Shown here: positions 41,268 to 50,602 of the stretch, in pieces | How positions within the stretch are numbered: the first letter of the stretch is position 1 | Layout: each line of letters begins with the position of its first letter | Assembly (NCBI RefSeq): GCF_019711595.1 | Contig: NZ_JAIGNR010000004.1 | Coordinates: 1-64,000, forward strand | Direction of reading: 5' to 3' | DNA length: 64,000 nt | From: Qipengyuania sphaerica | Lineage (GTDB): Bacteria > Pseudomonadota > Alphaproteobacteria > Sphingomonadales > Sphingomonadaceae | Translations under genes and position numbers: made by a program | The notes under the pieces: generated by a model | Told to the model about the DNA's origin: nothing | Seen by the model: the letters and a program-made list of their open reading frames with translations, nothing else | Databases searched by the model: none

Positions 41268-42137
41268 TCAGCCCTCCTTGTTCTCGTCCGAGCCGGTGTC
41301 GGCTGCGGGCGTATCGGTGGTGGTTTCGGTATCCGCACCAGCTTCCTGCTCGGCCATCAGCTTTTCCTGCTGCTCGGCGGAAACTTCGGTGCCGACTTCA
41401 TGCTCGGCGGCGCTTTCGATCAGGCCCGCATCGGCTTCGTCCGATTTGAACTCGTCCTGGTTGCGGTACATCACGCCGGGGAACGGCAGGTTCTCCGGCA
41501 TGTCGACCTTGACGGCGTCGCGAACCATCAGCCAGCCGTTCTTCGCACCCGGGACCGAGCCCTTGACGAAGAGCAGGCCGCGATCGGCGTCGGTGCGCAC
41601 GATCTCGAGGTTCTGCTGCGTACGCTGGCGGTCACCCATGTGACCGGCCATCTTCTTGCCCTTGAACACGCGGCCCGGATCCTGGCGGTTACCCGTCGAA
41701 CCGTGCGAACGGTGCGAGATCGAGACACCGTGGGTGGCGCGCAAGCCGCCGAAGCCCCAACGCTTCATGGCGCCGGCAAAGCCTTTACCCTGGGTGTGGC
41801 CGGTGATGTCGACCTTCTGGCCGGCAACGAAGTGTTCGGCGGAAATGCGGGCGCCGACCGGAAGCAGGGCTTCCTCGCTGTCCACGCGGAATTCACCGAC
41901 CTTCATCTTCAGCGCGACCTCTGCCTTGGCAAAAGCTTCGCGCTGCGGCTTGTTCACATTCTTCTGCTTCGCTTCGCCCGAACCAACCTGGACGCCATAA
42001 TAGCCGTCACGGTCTTCCGTGCGATGTGCGGTGACCTGGCAGTTTTCCAGGCTGAGAACGGTCACGGGAACGTGCCGTCCGTCTGCCTGGAAAAGGCGGG
42101 TCATCCCGACTTTCTTCGCGATAACGCCTGTGCGCAT
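41268..42137 (-). CDS. rplC: 50S ribosomal protein L3 with acidic C-terminal tail
   Basis: L3, 289 residues. The conserved protein occupies about residues 1-230 ([16 protein letters not shown] at the start, [13 protein letters not shown] in the middle). The last 60 residues are an extra acidic, disordered tail rich in Glu, Asp, Ala and Thr. The ATG at 42137 is preceded by GAGGAG. An upstream in-frame ATG at 42179 is not family-like. Confidence 0.96.
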   Translation of the reverse strand: MRTGVIAKKVGMTRLFQADGRHVPVTVLSLENCQVTAHRTEDRDGYYGVQVGSGEAKQKNVNKPQREAFAKAEVALKMKVGEFRVDSEEALLPVGARISAEHFVAGQKVDITGHTQGKGFAGAMKRWGFGGLRATHGVSISHRSHGSTGNRQDPGRVFKGKKMAGHMGDRQRTQQNLEIVRTDADRGLLFVKGSVPGAKNGWLMVRDAVKVDMPENLPFPGVMYRNQDEFKSDEADAGLIESAAEHEVGTEVSAEQQEKLMAEQEAGADTETTTDTPAADTGSDENKEG

Positions 42138-42383
42138 CGTCAAACTCCTCAACAGAGGCACCAAGGAGCTCATCCCCAAGGTGCTTGCCAGCCCGATTGT
42201 GCGATGCGCGCCCCCGTCCGGGCTGATTGCCTCCCGAAGGAAGCAGACGGGGGACGCAGTCCCGGATGAAATCCGGCGGTATCCCGATGTCTTGCCTGAT
42301 CTTGCGATCGGGCGGGGCTATCGAGTGCCCCTGAAACTTCCCTGCCGCTTTAAGGTCCGGCAGGAGGACCGAAACCAGGTCGC
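42138..42383 (-). other. rpsJ-rplC spacer with hairpins
   Basis: This 246-bp spacer is unusually long for an S10 operon. It holds CCTGCCG/CGGCAGG arms (42341-42347 and 42358-42364, ten-base loop) 20 bp after the rpsJ stop, and CCCCCGTC/GACGGGGG arms (42211-42218 and 42246-42253). No T-tract follows either and no gene was seen. RNA processing or regulation is possible. Confidence 0.5.
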
Positions 42384-42695
42384 TTAGGCGAGCTTGATTT
42401 CAACGTTCACGCCTGCAGCGAGGTCGAGCTTCATCAGCGCGTCGACGGTCTGGGCGTTGGGCTGCACGATGTCGAGCAGCCGCTTGTAGGTGCGCACCTC
42501 GAACTGCTCGCGCGACTTCTTGTCGATGTGCGGGCCGCGGTTCACGGTGAACTTCTCGATGCGCGTCGGCATGGGAATGGGACCACGAATAAGGGCACCC
42601 GTGCGGCGCGCGGTGTCTGCAATCTCTCCAGTTGCCTGGTCGAGAACGCGATGGTCGAACGCCTTGAGGCGAATGCGGATATTCTGTGCTTCCAT
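42384..42695 (-). CDS. rpsJ: 30S ribosomal protein S10
   Basis: S10 (NusE), 103 residues: [20 protein letters not shown] and [19 protein letters not shown] are diagnostic. It heads the S10 operon, with its own promoter and a 144-base leader. Confidence 0.98.
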   Translation of the reverse strand: MEAQNIRIRLKAFDHRVLDQATGEIADTARRTGALIRGPIPMPTRIEKFTVNRGPHIDKKSREQFEVRTYKRLLDIVQPNAQTVDALMKLDLAAGVNVEIKLA

Positions 42696-42742
42696 TACCT
42701 ACACCGATGCGAAAGAGCCAAGCGGACCAGCGGGTGGCCCGC

Positions 42743-42800
42743 AAACAAAAAGAAAGGTCAGCCCCACTGTGAGCCCGGTTTCCCGGTTGCGGGCGACCTT
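42743..42800 (-). terminator. terminator-like hairpin in the rpsJ (S10) leader, candidate attenuator
   Basis: On the minus strand AAGGTCGCCC (42791-42800) pairs with GGGC-T-GACCTT (42754-42764) through 10 bp with one bulged T. The loop contains an inner CCGG-GAAA-CCGG hairpin. TCTTTTTGTTTG follows at once. It lies about 39 bases after the predicted transcription start and 48 before the rpsJ ATG. Confidence 0.72.
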
Positions 42801-42845
42801 CCATGAATTCTCTAAGCAGGGACGAATCCCTGTCCTGTGGGCGCG

Positions 42846-42874
42846 CATATACGGGGGAGACCCCGTTCTGGCAA
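42846..42874 (-). promoter_or_regulatory. rpsJ (S10 operon) promoter with GC-rich discriminator
   Basis: On the minus strand TTGCCA (42869-42874) and TATATG (42846-42851) are separated by exactly 17 bp. The sequence continues CGCGCCCA, a GC-rich discriminator of the kind linked to ppGpp/DksA control. The predicted start near 42839 gives a 144-base leader. Confidence 0.7.
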
Positions 42875-42955
42875 CCCCCGATTTCCGCCAGCGTGAACAG
42901 GCATTCATCGGGTGCGGCGAACCGTGCATTTCTGCCGTTTTCACCGCTCACACTT

Positions 42956-42995
42956 AAAGCAAAGGCCCGCCCTCCCCTCACGGGAGGACGGGCCC
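42956..42995 (-). terminator. intrinsic terminator after tuf
   Basis: On the minus strand GGCCCGTCCTCCC pairs with GGGAGGGCGGGCC (13 bp, one GU) around a short GTGAG loop and is followed by TTTGCTTT. It separates the str operon from the S10 operon. Confidence 0.9.
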
Positions 42996-43014
42996 AAGCT
43001 AAATCAGCCGTAGC

Positions 43015-44190
43015 TTACTTCTGGATCGAAGCAACAACGCCCGAGCCGACGGTGCGGCCGCCTTCGCGGATTGCGAAGCGCAGGCCTTCGTCCATGGCGA
43101 TCGGAGCAATCAGCTTGACGTTGATCGTCACGTTGTCGCCCGGCATCACCATTTCGGTGCCTTCGGGAAGGATCACTTCGCCGGTGACGTCGGTGGTGCG
43201 GAAGTAGAACTGCGGACGGTAGTTCGCGAAGAACGGCGTGTGACGGCCGCCTTCGTCCTTCGAGAGGACGTAGACTTCGGCGCTGAACTCGGTGTGCGGC
43301 GTAACCGAACCCGGCTTCGCCAGAACCTGGCCACGCTCGACCTCTTCACGGCCGACGCCGCGGATCAGGGCACCGATGTTGTCGCCGGCTTCACCGCGAT
43401 CAAGCAGCTTGCGGAACATTTCGACGCCGGTGACGGTCGTCTTGGTGGTGTCCTTGATGCCGACGATTTCGACTTCGTCGCCAACGTTCACAACGCCGGT
43501 TTCGACGCGGCCGGTAACAACCGTACCACGGCCCGAAATCGAGAACACGTCTTCGATCGGCATGAGGAACGGCTTGTCGACCGGACGATCGGGGGTCGGG
43601 ATGTTCGCGTCGACGGCGTCCATCAGTTCCTTGATCGAGTTCTCACCGATTTCCGGATCACGGCCTTCGAGAGCAGCCAGGGCCGAACCCTTGACGATGG
43701 CGATGTTGTCGCCGTCGAAGTCGTACGAGCTCAGAAGTTCGCGAACTTCGAGTTCGACGAGCTCGAGGATTTCCTCGTCGTCGACCTGGTCGACCTTGTT
43801 CATGTAAACGACCAGGGCCGGAACGCCGACCTGGCGGGCAAGCAGGATGTGCTCGCGGGTCTGCGGCATCGGGCCGTCAGCTGCGTTCACGACCAGGATG
43901 GCGCCGTCCATCTGGGCTGCACCGGTGATCATGTTCTTCACGTAGTCGGCGTGACCCGGGCAGTCGACGTGTGCGTAGTGACGTGCGTCGGTTTCGTATT
44001 CGACGTGTGCGGTCGAAATGGTGATGCCGCGCTCACGCTCTTCGGGAGCCTTGTCGATGTTTGCGAAATCGACGGCCGAACCGAGAACCTTGGTGATTGC
44101 TGCGGTCAGCGTGGTCTTGCCGTGGTCGACGTGGCCGATGGTGCCAACGTTAACGTGCGGCTTATTACGCTCGAATTTTTCCTTCGCCAT
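43015..44190 (-). CDS. tuf: elongation factor Tu
   Basis: EF-Tu, the GTPase that delivers aminoacyl-tRNA to the ribosome, 391 residues. G1 is GHVDHGKT (about residues 18-25), G3 DCPGHADYV and G4 NKVDQ; domains 2 and 3 are complete to [15 protein letters not shown]. It is the only tuf copy in the window and the last gene of rpsL-rpsG-fusA-tuf. Confidence 0.98.
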   Translation of the reverse strand: MAKEKFERNKPHVNVGTIGHVDHGKTTLTAAITKVLGSAVDFANIDKAPEERERGITISTAHVEYETDARHYAHVDCPGHADYVKNMITGAAQMDGAILVVNAADGPMPQTREHILLARQVGVPALVVYMNKVDQVDDEEILELVELEVRELLSSYDFDGDNIAIVKGSALAALEGRDPEIGENSIKELMDAVDANIPTPDRPVDKPFLMPIEDVFSISGRGTVVTGRVETGVVNVGDEVEIVGIKDTTKTTVTGVEMFRKLLDRGEAGDNIGALIRGVGREEVERGQVLAKPGSVTPHTEFSAEVYVLSKDEGGRHTPFFANYRPQFYFRTTDVTGEVILPEGTEMVMPGDNVTINVKLIAPIAMDEGLRFAIREGGRTVGSGVVASIQK

Positions 44191-44281
44191 TTTCCAATAA
44201 CCTCTAACTTGAATGTGAATTTCTGCGGGATGGAAACGGCGCCCGCGGAATCAGGCGCCGCCCCTAGACCGGACCGCTCGC

Positions 44282-46414
44282 TTACGCAAGCTTCTCCTTG
44301 ACTTCCTGTGCGACGTTGGCCGGAACCTCGTCGTAGTGGCTGAACTGCATCGTGTATTGGGCGCGGCCCTGGGTAAACGAGCGCAGTTCGTTGACGTAAC
44401 CGAACATGTTCGCGAGCGGCACGTTGGCTTCGACGGCCTGGGCGTTGCCGCGGCTGTCGGTGCCCTGGATCTGGCCACGACGCGAGTTGAGGTCGCCGAT
44501 GACGTCGCCGAGGTAATCCTCGGGGGTCACCACTTCAACCTTCATGATCGGCTCGAGCAGCTTGATGCCCGAACGCTCGGCCACTTCGCGCATTGCACCG
44601 CGACCGGCGATTTCGAACGCAATCGCGCTCGAGTCGACGTCATGGTACGCACCGTCATACAGCTCGACCGTGAAGTCGATGATCGGGAAGCCGACGAGAT
44701 GGCCGCTCTCGGCCTGCTCGCGGAAGCCCTTCTCGATGGCCGGGATGTATTCCTTCGGAATGTTACCGCCCTTGATGCTGTCTTCGAAGACGAAGCCCTG
44801 GCCGCGCTCACCCGGGGTGACCTTGACCTTGACGCGGCCGAACTGGCCCGAGCCACCCGACTGCTTCTTGTGGGTGTAGTCGACGTCGACCGGCTTGCCG
44901 AGGTATTCGCGATAGGCAACCTGCGGTGCACCGACGTTCGCCTCGACCTTGAATTCGCGCTTCATGCGATCGACGAGGATGTCGAGGTGAAGCTCGCCCA
45001 TGCCCTTGATGATCGTCTGACCACTTTCGTGGTCGGTGGTGACGCGGAAGCTCGGATCTTCGGCAGCCAGGCGGTTTAGAGCGACGCCCATCTTTTCCTG
45101 GTCGGCCTTGGTCTTCGGTTCGACCGAAAGCTCGATCACCGGCTCGGGGAATTCCATGCGCTCGAGGATGATCGGAGCGGAGGATGCACACAGTGTGTCG
45201 CCGGTGGTGGTTTCCTTGAGGCCTGCGATTGCGACGATGTCGCCAGCGAATGCTTCATCGATGTCCTCGCGGTTGTTCGAGTGCATCAGCAGCATGCGGC
45301 CGATCTTTTCCTTCTTGTCCTTCACCGAGTTCAGGACGCTGCCCTTGGCGAGCTGGCCCGAATAGATGCGGGTGAAGGTGAGCGAGCCGACGAACGGGTC
45401 GTTCATGATCTTGAAGGCGAGAGCCGCGAAGGGAGCATCGTCCGACGAAGGACGGGTGTCTTCCTTGTCGCTGTCGGGCAGGACGCCCTTGATGGCCGGA
45501 ACGTCGAGCGGCGACGGCATGTAGTCGACAACCGCGTCGAGCAGGGGCTGGACGCCCTTGTTCTTGAATGCCGAACCGCACAGCACGGGAACGAAGTCGC
45601 GCGCCATGGTGCCCTTGCGGATAAGACGCTTGAGCGTCGCCGCGTCGGGTTCGTTGCCCTCGAGGTACTGTTCCATGACATCGTCGTCCTGTTCGACGGC
45701 GGTCTCGACCAGCTTCTCGCGATATTCGGCGGCCTTGTCGGCGAGTTCGGCCGGGATTTCGGTGAACTCGTACTTCGCGCCGAGATCTTCGTTCTGCCAC
45801 ACGATGCCGCGCATGTTGACGAGGTCGACTACGCCCTTCAGGTCGGCTTCGGCGCCGATCGGGAGATAGAGCACCAGCGGCGTGGCGCCGAGGCGGTCGA
45901 TGATCGACTGGACGCAGTAGTAGAAGTCTGCGCCGGTACGGTCGAGCTTGTTGATGAAGCACATGCGCGGAACGCCGTACTTGTCGGCCTGGCGCCAGAC
46001 GGTCTCGGATTGGGGTTCAACACCGGCGACTCCATCAAAAACGGCCACTGCGCCGTCGAGCACGCGCAGCGAACGTTCGACTTCGATGGTGAAGTCGACG
46101 TGGCCGGGGGTGTCGATGATGTTGATGCGGTGCTTGGGCATGCCTTCACGCATCGCTTCGGGCGAGCTCATCGGGTCCTTGGTCGCGTCTTCCGCGGTCC
46201 AGAACGTGGTGGTCGCAGCCGAGGTGATGGTGATGCCGCGTTCCTGCTCCTGCTCCATCCAGTCCATGGTCGCGGCGCCGTCGTGGACTTCGCCGATCTT
46301 GTAGGACTTGCCGGTGTAGTAGAGGATGCGTTCGGTCGTGGTGGTCTTGCCGGCATCGATGTGGGCCATGATGCCGATATTGCGGTACCGCTCGAGCGGA
46401 TATTCGCGTGCCAT
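44282..46414 (-). CDS. fusA: elongation factor G
   Basis: EF-G, the translocation GTPase, 710 residues. It has G1 AHIDAGKTT, the G3 DTPGHVDFT segment, G4 NKLDRTG and domains II-V to the C-terminal [11 protein letters not shown]. The ATG at 46414 begins [14 protein letters not shown] as expected; a longer frame to 46444 is not supported. It lies 113 bp after rpsG. Confidence 0.98.
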   Translation of the reverse strand: MAREYPLERYRNIGIMAHIDAGKTTTTERILYYTGKSYKIGEVHDGAATMDWMEQEQERGITITSAATTTFWTAEDATKDPMSSPEAMREGMPKHRINIIDTPGHVDFTIEVERSLRVLDGAVAVFDGVAGVEPQSETVWRQADKYGVPRMCFINKLDRTGADFYYCVQSIIDRLGATPLVLYLPIGAEADLKGVVDLVNMRGIVWQNEDLGAKYEFTEIPAELADKAAEYREKLVETAVEQDDDVMEQYLEGNEPDAATLKRLIRKGTMARDFVPVLCGSAFKNKGVQPLLDAVVDYMPSPLDVPAIKGVLPDSDKEDTRPSSDDAPFAALAFKIMNDPFVGSLTFTRIYSGQLAKGSVLNSVKDKKEKIGRMLLMHSNNREDIDEAFAGDIVAIAGLKETTTGDTLCASSAPIILERMEFPEPVIELSVEPKTKADQEKMGVALNRLAAEDPSFRVTTDHESGQTIIKGMGELHLDILVDRMKREFKVEANVGAPQVAYREYLGKPVDVDYTHKKQSGGSGQFGRVKVKVTPGERGQGFVFEDSIKGGNIPKEYIPAIEKGFREQAESGHLVGFPIIDFTVELYDGAYHDVDSSAIAFEIAGRGAMREVAERSGIKLLEPIMKVEVVTPEDYLGDVIGDLNSRRGQIQGTDSRGNAQAVEANVPLANMFGYVNELRSFTQGRAQYTMQFSHYDEVPANVAQEVKEKLA

Positions 46415-46527
46415 GTGGAATTCCTCGTGGGGTGTTCGGGACAACGGATTCGCCGCCCCTTTGGAAAACTAATGTGACCGTCCGGCGACCGTTCCGCGCA
46501 AATAGGGAACGGTCCCCGAACCGGTGC

Positions 46528-46998
46528 TTACCAGCGGTAGTGCGAGAAGGCGCGGTTCGCGTCCGCCATGCGGTGCGTGTCTTCGCGCTTCTTGACGGCA
46601 TTGCCGCGGTTGTTCGCCGCATCCATCAGCTCGCCCGAGAGACGGGCAGCCATGGTGGTTTCCGGACGACCGCGAGCCGCACCGATCAGCCAGCGGATGG
46701 CCAGCGCCTGTGCACGCTCGGGACGGACTTCAACCGGCACCTGGTAGGTCGCACCACCGACACGGCGGCTGCGAACTTCGACCTGCGGCTTGATGTTGTC
46801 GAGCGCTGCGTGGAACAGCTCGACCGGGTTCGCCTTGGCCTTGGCTTCGACGGTGTCGAGCGCGGTGTAGACGATACCTTCTGCAACGGCCTTCTTGCCG
46901 TCATACATCAGGTTGTTCATGAATTTCGAAAGGACCTGATCGTTGAACTTCGGATCAGGCAGGATTTCCCGCTTCTCGGGACGACGACGACGACTCAT
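46528..46998 (-). CDS. rpsG: 30S ribosomal protein S7
   Basis: S7, 156 residues, an assembly initiator of the small-subunit head: [18 protein letters not shown], and [20 protein letters not shown] in the middle. It lies between rpsL and fusA; in E. coli it represses the str operon translationally. Confidence 0.98.
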   Translation of the reverse strand: MSRRRRPEKREILPDPKFNDQVLSKFMNNLMYDGKKAVAEGIVYTALDTVEAKAKANPVELFHAALDNIKPQVEVRSRRVGGATYQVPVEVRPERAQALAIRWLIGAARGRPETTMAARLSGELMDAANNRGNAVKKREDTHRMADANRAFSHYRW

Positions 46999-47021
46999 CT
47001 ATCTTACTCCTAAACGGGTTC

Positions 47022-47393
47022 TTACTTCGGACGCTTCGCGCCGTACTTCGAGCGCGACTGCTTGCGGTCCTTCACGCCCTGCGTATCGAGCACGCCGCGA
47101 AGGACGTGGTAGCGAACGCCGGGAAGGTCGCGAACACGGCCGCCGCGGATGAGCACAACGCTGTGCTCCTGCAGGTTGTGGCCTTCGCCCGGGATGTAGG
47201 AGATGACTTCGCGCTGGTTGGTCAGGCGGACCTTGGCAACTTTACGCAGAGCCGAGTTCGGCTTCTTCGGGGTCGTCGTATAGACGCGGGTGCAAACGCC
47301 GCGCTTCTGCGGGTTCTGCTCCATCGCAGGGACCTTGCTCTTGGCCTTCTGCGGAACGCGGCCCTTGCGGACCAGCTGGTTAATAGTCGGCAT
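47022..47393 (-). CDS. rpsL: 30S ribosomal protein S12
   Basis: S12, 123 residues, at the decoding centre. [29 protein letters not shown] and [16 protein letters not shown] are diagnostic. Lys43 (in PKKPNS) and Lys88, sites of classical streptomycin-resistance changes, are the sensitive-type residues as far as can be read. First gene of the str operon, with a leader of about 310 bases. Confidence 0.97.
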   Translation of the reverse strand: MPTINQLVRKGRVPQKAKSKVPAMEQNPQKRGVCTRVYTTTPKKPNSALRKVAKVRLTNQREVISYIPGEGHNLQEHSVVLIRGGRVRDLPGVRYHVLRGVLDTQGVKDRKQSRSKYGAKRPK

Positions 47394-47595
47394 GTGAGTT
47401 CTTTCTCTTCACCGTGTGATGGCGGCGACTAGCGGGTTGACCGGTGGTGTATCGGGTTCGTGCAGTTGCGACGCGCGCGGCGCATGAAGCACCGGGGCGG
47501 TCTGTTCGCACGAGCCTGAAACGCTCCACCCATCGGCCCACACGGCCACCGGGTTACTTTGACGGCTGCCCCGAACGGAAGTGACCTCCGCTGCA

Positions 47596-47628
47596 ATAGA
47601 AAAGAGCCTCATCGCATTAGCGACAGGC
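47596..47628 (-). terminator. terminator-like hairpin in the rpsL leader, candidate attenuator
   Basis: On the minus strand GCCT-G-TCGC pairs with GCGA-TG-AGGC (two 4-bp helices with a small bulge, TAAT loop), followed by TCTTTTCTA. It lies about 77 bases after the predicted start of the str transcript and 203 before the rpsL ATG. Weaker than the rpsJ hairpin. Confidence 0.5.
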
Positions 47629-47711
47629 CCCCGGGACATGACCGGCAATGTTCAGCTCTATCTGGCCGGAGTGGGAGACACGCAGGGCGATTCCCTCACC
47701 GGATGGGCGCG

Positions 47712-47740
47712 CACATAGTGCGGGAGGAGGGATGGGTCAA
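47712..47740 (-). promoter_or_regulatory. rpsL (str operon) promoter with GC-rich discriminator
   Basis: On the minus strand TTGACC (47735-47740) and TATGTG (47712-47717) are separated by 17 bp and continue CGCGCCCA, exactly as at the rpsJ promoter. The stop codon of the upstream accessory gene ends at 47743, three bases from the -35 box. Confidence 0.68.
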
Positions 47741-47742
47741 GG

Positions 47743-49725
47743 TCATCCCTCTGGAACTGAAGGTAGGTCCTCGACTCCCTCATCATCATTCGCCGCGACC
47801 AACGAGGCCAATTCGACATCTAAAATTTCTTCGACTTCGCCCGACTCAAGGCGTTCGACGCCCTTTGCCTTTCGCGTATCACGGATGATCTGGTTTAGCT
47901 TAAATACCGCATCTTCAGATTCGATGGCTTGAAGTTTTTCAGCAAGTTTCGCAGCTTTCCCCTCATCAACGATTGCCAGCGCGGCCAAAATCTCGACGCT
48001 TCCGTCGATTCCCGTTTCAATGCCCTGCGTAAAAGCCAACCAATCGACGATCCGGCCCGGATTGTCGGCATAAACGCTAAGCCTACCATGCAATAGATCG
48101 ATGAGAACTTTATCCCATGTCGCAAAAATGAACCCTTCACTGGCATGAGCATTCAACTTGGAGCAAACTGCTGCATCATGCTTTACAACGACCTCTGGAT
48201 GATGCGGCTTTTGTTCAGCTATCTCGTCTTTGATTGCCTGGTCATACCTGCCATCCCAAACGACGAATATCTGATGAGCTTCCATTAATCCTCGAATGAC
48301 ACGTTCCGCGTTGCCAATGGTTGAGCCGCGTCGAATCCCAAAATGTTCGAGGAATTCTTGTAGCGAAAGTAGCTCTTCGCCCTTCGCTTGTGCTCTCTCG
48401 GAAATCGCGGCGTAGTGACTCAAATAGGCGTTGGGCGAGGCGCGCATTACGCCTCGAAGCTCTGGTTCGAAGGTTGAGTAGAGGTCAAGAAAGTCGAGCG
48501 CTTTGTGGCCATGAGAAGCCATTTCATTCAGGTACGGCTTGGGAATAAATAACTCAAATCCGTGCCCGTCAGAAACCTCCTTCATAACTGATGAAGCGGA
48601 TGAGTAACCGGTCGCATCTGAACCGAATTCTAAGCCAAACAAAAGTGGCAAGGTCACGCTTGTATCCAAAACGAGCTTTATTTCTCTAACGCCACCAAAC
48701 GCCCGCATAATATCGAAGGTGTTTGAAGAGAAAAGCTTGTCGATCGTTCCGATGTAACTGTATTTGGCCACCGTGCCGAGATTCGCGATGATTTCGTTTA
48801 TCTCTGAGCGCTTTCGAGTCAGCCCATGGGCTTTAAGGAATCCAGCGAGCTCGTCATCTATAGCACCGGACCATCCAGCCTTTTGCGATCGAATTGTCAA
48901 TTCGATGGAAATGTCCAAAAGCTCTTCTGCGACATCCTGAGGCAATTCCAATCGGTCTGAAATTGTCTGAATGTCCGCAGCCCTCACGGCGATGAGTTCG
49001 CTTTCCGCACTATCCACCTTTGCTTTCGCAGAATCCGACAGAGCCATCGCACTTTTCGGCCCTGTGATTTCCCCTGCTATGCGAAGGCGACTGAGGGACG
49101 ATCTCGCCAAACGCTCTGGAGTAACTCCCGGGAGTATGCCCGCAATCCCGGCGATAGCCTCTTCTTCACTCGCACCGGTATGAAAACGGAGCCAAGACAA
49201 GGCGACGGAGTCCGCAGTCGCCTCCCTTAGTTCACTTGCCTCATCGCCGAAAAGCAGAGCAACGCTTGCGGCGATGTCAGAAACCGAGAACTTTGTGTTC
49301 CCCTTAACTTCTACGCCTAGCAACTTATAACTTTGCGCGATACGACCTGGCTGTGACAAGTTCGTAGCGATCCTACTCGAATCATAAATTGTGAGTTCGA
49401 GCTGATTTTTATAAGGGTAGGAAGAAAGAAAATTGGCCTCCGCCCGAGGAGTTATTCGTCGATTAGTTAGAAAAAGAATATGTCTTGCGCCTGACTTGAG
49501 CGCTTTCAGCGACTCCTCCTTTATTTTCTTTTCCCAATCTTTTCTGACGGATAATTGAATCTGTACATGTTTTCGGTCGGACTCGACGTCCTTGCCCCCG
49601 TCATAAGGTCCGTCGACAACGTGCAAGTCGCCGTAACCGAGCTGTCTTAGTTGAAGGAGCGCCACATCATAGAATGCGTGCTCGTCTGCAGATTCGATGA
49701 GTCGTTTCAGTCCGCTGAAATTCAT
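47743..49725 (-). CDS. restriction-endonuclease-like plus PIN-like domain protein, candidate defence nuclease
   Basis: A 660-residue protein of no recognised named family. Residues 9-125 look like an Mrr/PD-(D/E)XK fold: a leading helix with YDVALLQLRQLGY, then GPYDGGKD (D46) and HVQIQLSVRKDW, where Q55/Q57 and K62 stand near the usual (E/Q)xK position, then ILFLTNRR. Residues 150-345 are helical, possibly with winged-helix pieces. Residues 348-560 resemble a PIN-type RNase with an acidic residue at each expected place: D354 in LVLDTSV, E401 in YLNEM, D517 in KHDAAV and D538 in ATWDKV. The gene is visibly AT-richer than its surroundings (21 G/C in 49381-49440) with codons such as ATA and TTA. 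It ends against the rpsL promoter, so it looks acquired. GGAAG precedes the ATG. Confidence 0.65.
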   Translation of the reverse strand: MNFSGLKRLIESADEHAFYDVALLQLRQLGYGDLHVVDGPYDGGKDVESDRKHVQIQLSVRKDWEKKIKEESLKALKSGARHILFLTNRRITPRAEANFLSSYPYKNQLELTIYDSSRIATNLSQPGRIAQSYKLLGVEVKGNTKFSVSDIAASVALLFGDEASELREATADSVALSWLRFHTGASEEEAIAGIAGILPGVTPERLARSSLSRLRIAGEITGPKSAMALSDSAKAKVDSAESELIAVRAADIQTISDRLELPQDVAEELLDISIELTIRSQKAGWSGAIDDELAGFLKAHGLTRKRSEINEIIANLGTVAKYSYIGTIDKLFSSNTFDIMRAFGGVREIKLVLDTSVTLPLLFGLEFGSDATGYSSASSVMKEVSDGHGFELFIPKPYLNEMASHGHKALDFLDLYSTFEPELRGVMRASPNAYLSHYAAISERAQAKGEELLSLQEFLEHFGIRRGSTIGNAERVIRGLMEAHQIFVVWDGRYDQAIKDEIAEQKPHHPEVVVKHDAAVCSKLNAHASEGFIFATWDKVLIDLLHGRLSVYADNPGRIVDWLAFTQGIETGIDGSVEILAALAIVDEGKAAKLAEKLQAIESEDAVFKLNQIIRDTRKAKGVERLESGEVEEILDVELASLVAANDDEGVEDLPSVPEG

Positions 49726-49832
49726 AACTTCCGTTGGTACTGAGCATATTGGGCCTTGTCGACTAGGCTGAACCGGCCAAAAACTGTTTTCCTACTTCGC
49801 AGTTTTTTGTTTTCGTCCCTCAAACGCCGGGC
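49726..49832. promoter_or_regulatory. divergent intergenic region with AT-rich inverted repeat
   Basis: Between the nuclease-like gene and the HTH gene, AAAAACTG at 49779-49786 and CAGTTTTT at 49800-49807 form an 8-bp inverted repeat. It could be an operator for the nuclease-like gene or a weak hairpin. No -35/-10 pair is convincing. Confidence 0.4.
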
Positions 49833-49891
49833 GCCGCACGTCCGTGCGGCTTGGCTTCGACCTAACCGGCCGGCGCGCGGTCGCGCTTGCC
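49833..49891. repeat. left flanking palindromic element of the HTH gene
   Basis: A perfect 8-bp hairpin (GCCGCACG-TC-CGTGCGGC, 49833-49850) is followed 21 bases later by a 20-base block at 49872-49891. The same 20 bases occur on the other strand at 50603-50622 beyond the gene. Together they form an inverted flank around 49938-50576. Confidence 0.75.
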
Positions 49892-49937
49892 TCGCCTAGC
49901 GGCTCGGTGATTTCGCCAGATAGAGAGGGACCTTTTA

Positions 49938-50576
49938 ATGTCGGACCACCCTACCCCTACCCGCGCCATTCCAAGCCAGGCCACCTCCGCCGTCGCGCAT
50001 CTTGCGCCTGAGCCGGAGGACGACGATCCGCTGCTCGGTTTCGCGCCCTATCTCCACACGGCGCCCCGTCGCAATTCGATCACGCCGGAGCTCCAGCGCC
50101 GTTTCGTCTCCACGCTCGCCGCCACGGGCATCGTCAGGCAGGCCGCCAAGTCCATCGGCAAGTCGCTGGAGGCGCTCTACAAGCTGCGCGCGCGGCCCGG
50201 GGCGGAGGGGTTTGCGGAGGCCTGGGACGAGGCGCTGGAGCGCGGGGTGCAGCGGCTGGAGGATTGTGCGCTCGAACGCGCATTGTGCGGCACGCCGACG
50301 CCGATCGTCTCTGCCGGCAAGCTGCTGGGCACCTGGGACAAGCCCGACAACACCCTCCTGCGCTTCCTCCTCCAGCACCGCCTGGCCGAACGCTATGGCA
50401 CGCAGAAGCTCGTGCCCGGCCACCCCTTGTACGAAAGCATCCGCGCCGAAGTGCTGGCCGAGGTGCAGCAGCCGCACCGCGAAACCGCCGAGGAAAAGGA
50501 AGCCCGCCGCCACGCCCGCGCGATCGAGCTATACGGCTATGATCCGATGGAGGAATACGGCGAGGATGAAGAGTAG
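49938..50576 (+). CDS. terminase-small-subunit-like helix-turn-helix protein
   Basis: A 212-residue soluble protein. Residues about 50-85 (ELQRRFVSTLAATGIVRQAA then GKSLEALYKLR) form a homeodomain-like HTH of the kind found in phage terminase small subunits and resolvase-like DNA binders, followed by FAEAWDEALERGVQRLEDCA. The C-terminus is charged and acidic (EEYGEDEE). GAGAGGGA precedes the ATG. There is no large terminase subunit or other phage gene nearby, so packaging is unlikely. Instead the gene is bracketed by inverted palindromic elements, suggesting a solitary repeat-associated or domesticated DNA-binding protein. Function unknown. Confidence 0.65.
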   Translation: MSDHPTPTRAIPSQATSAVAHLAPEPEDDDPLLGFAPYLHTAPRRNSITPELQRRFVSTLAATGIVRQAAKSIGKSLEALYKLRARPGAEGFAEAWDEALERGVQRLEDCALERALCGTPTPIVSAGKLLGTWDKPDNTLLRFLLQHRLAERYGTQKLVPGHPLYESIRAEVLAEVQQPHRETAEEKEARRHARAIELYGYDPMEEYGEDEE

Positions 50577-50602
50577 CGCCAGAACCGGGCCGGCGGAGGC
50601 CC

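Noticed and set aside
42211-42253. Hairpin between rpsJ and rplC as a terminator
   Set aside because: No T-tract follows, the loop is about 27 bases, and termination here would cut off the rest of the S10 operon.
49938-50576. Prophage terminase small subunit
   Set aside because: Only the HTH similarity supports it. No large subunit, portal or integrase is present, and the flanks are inverted palindromes.
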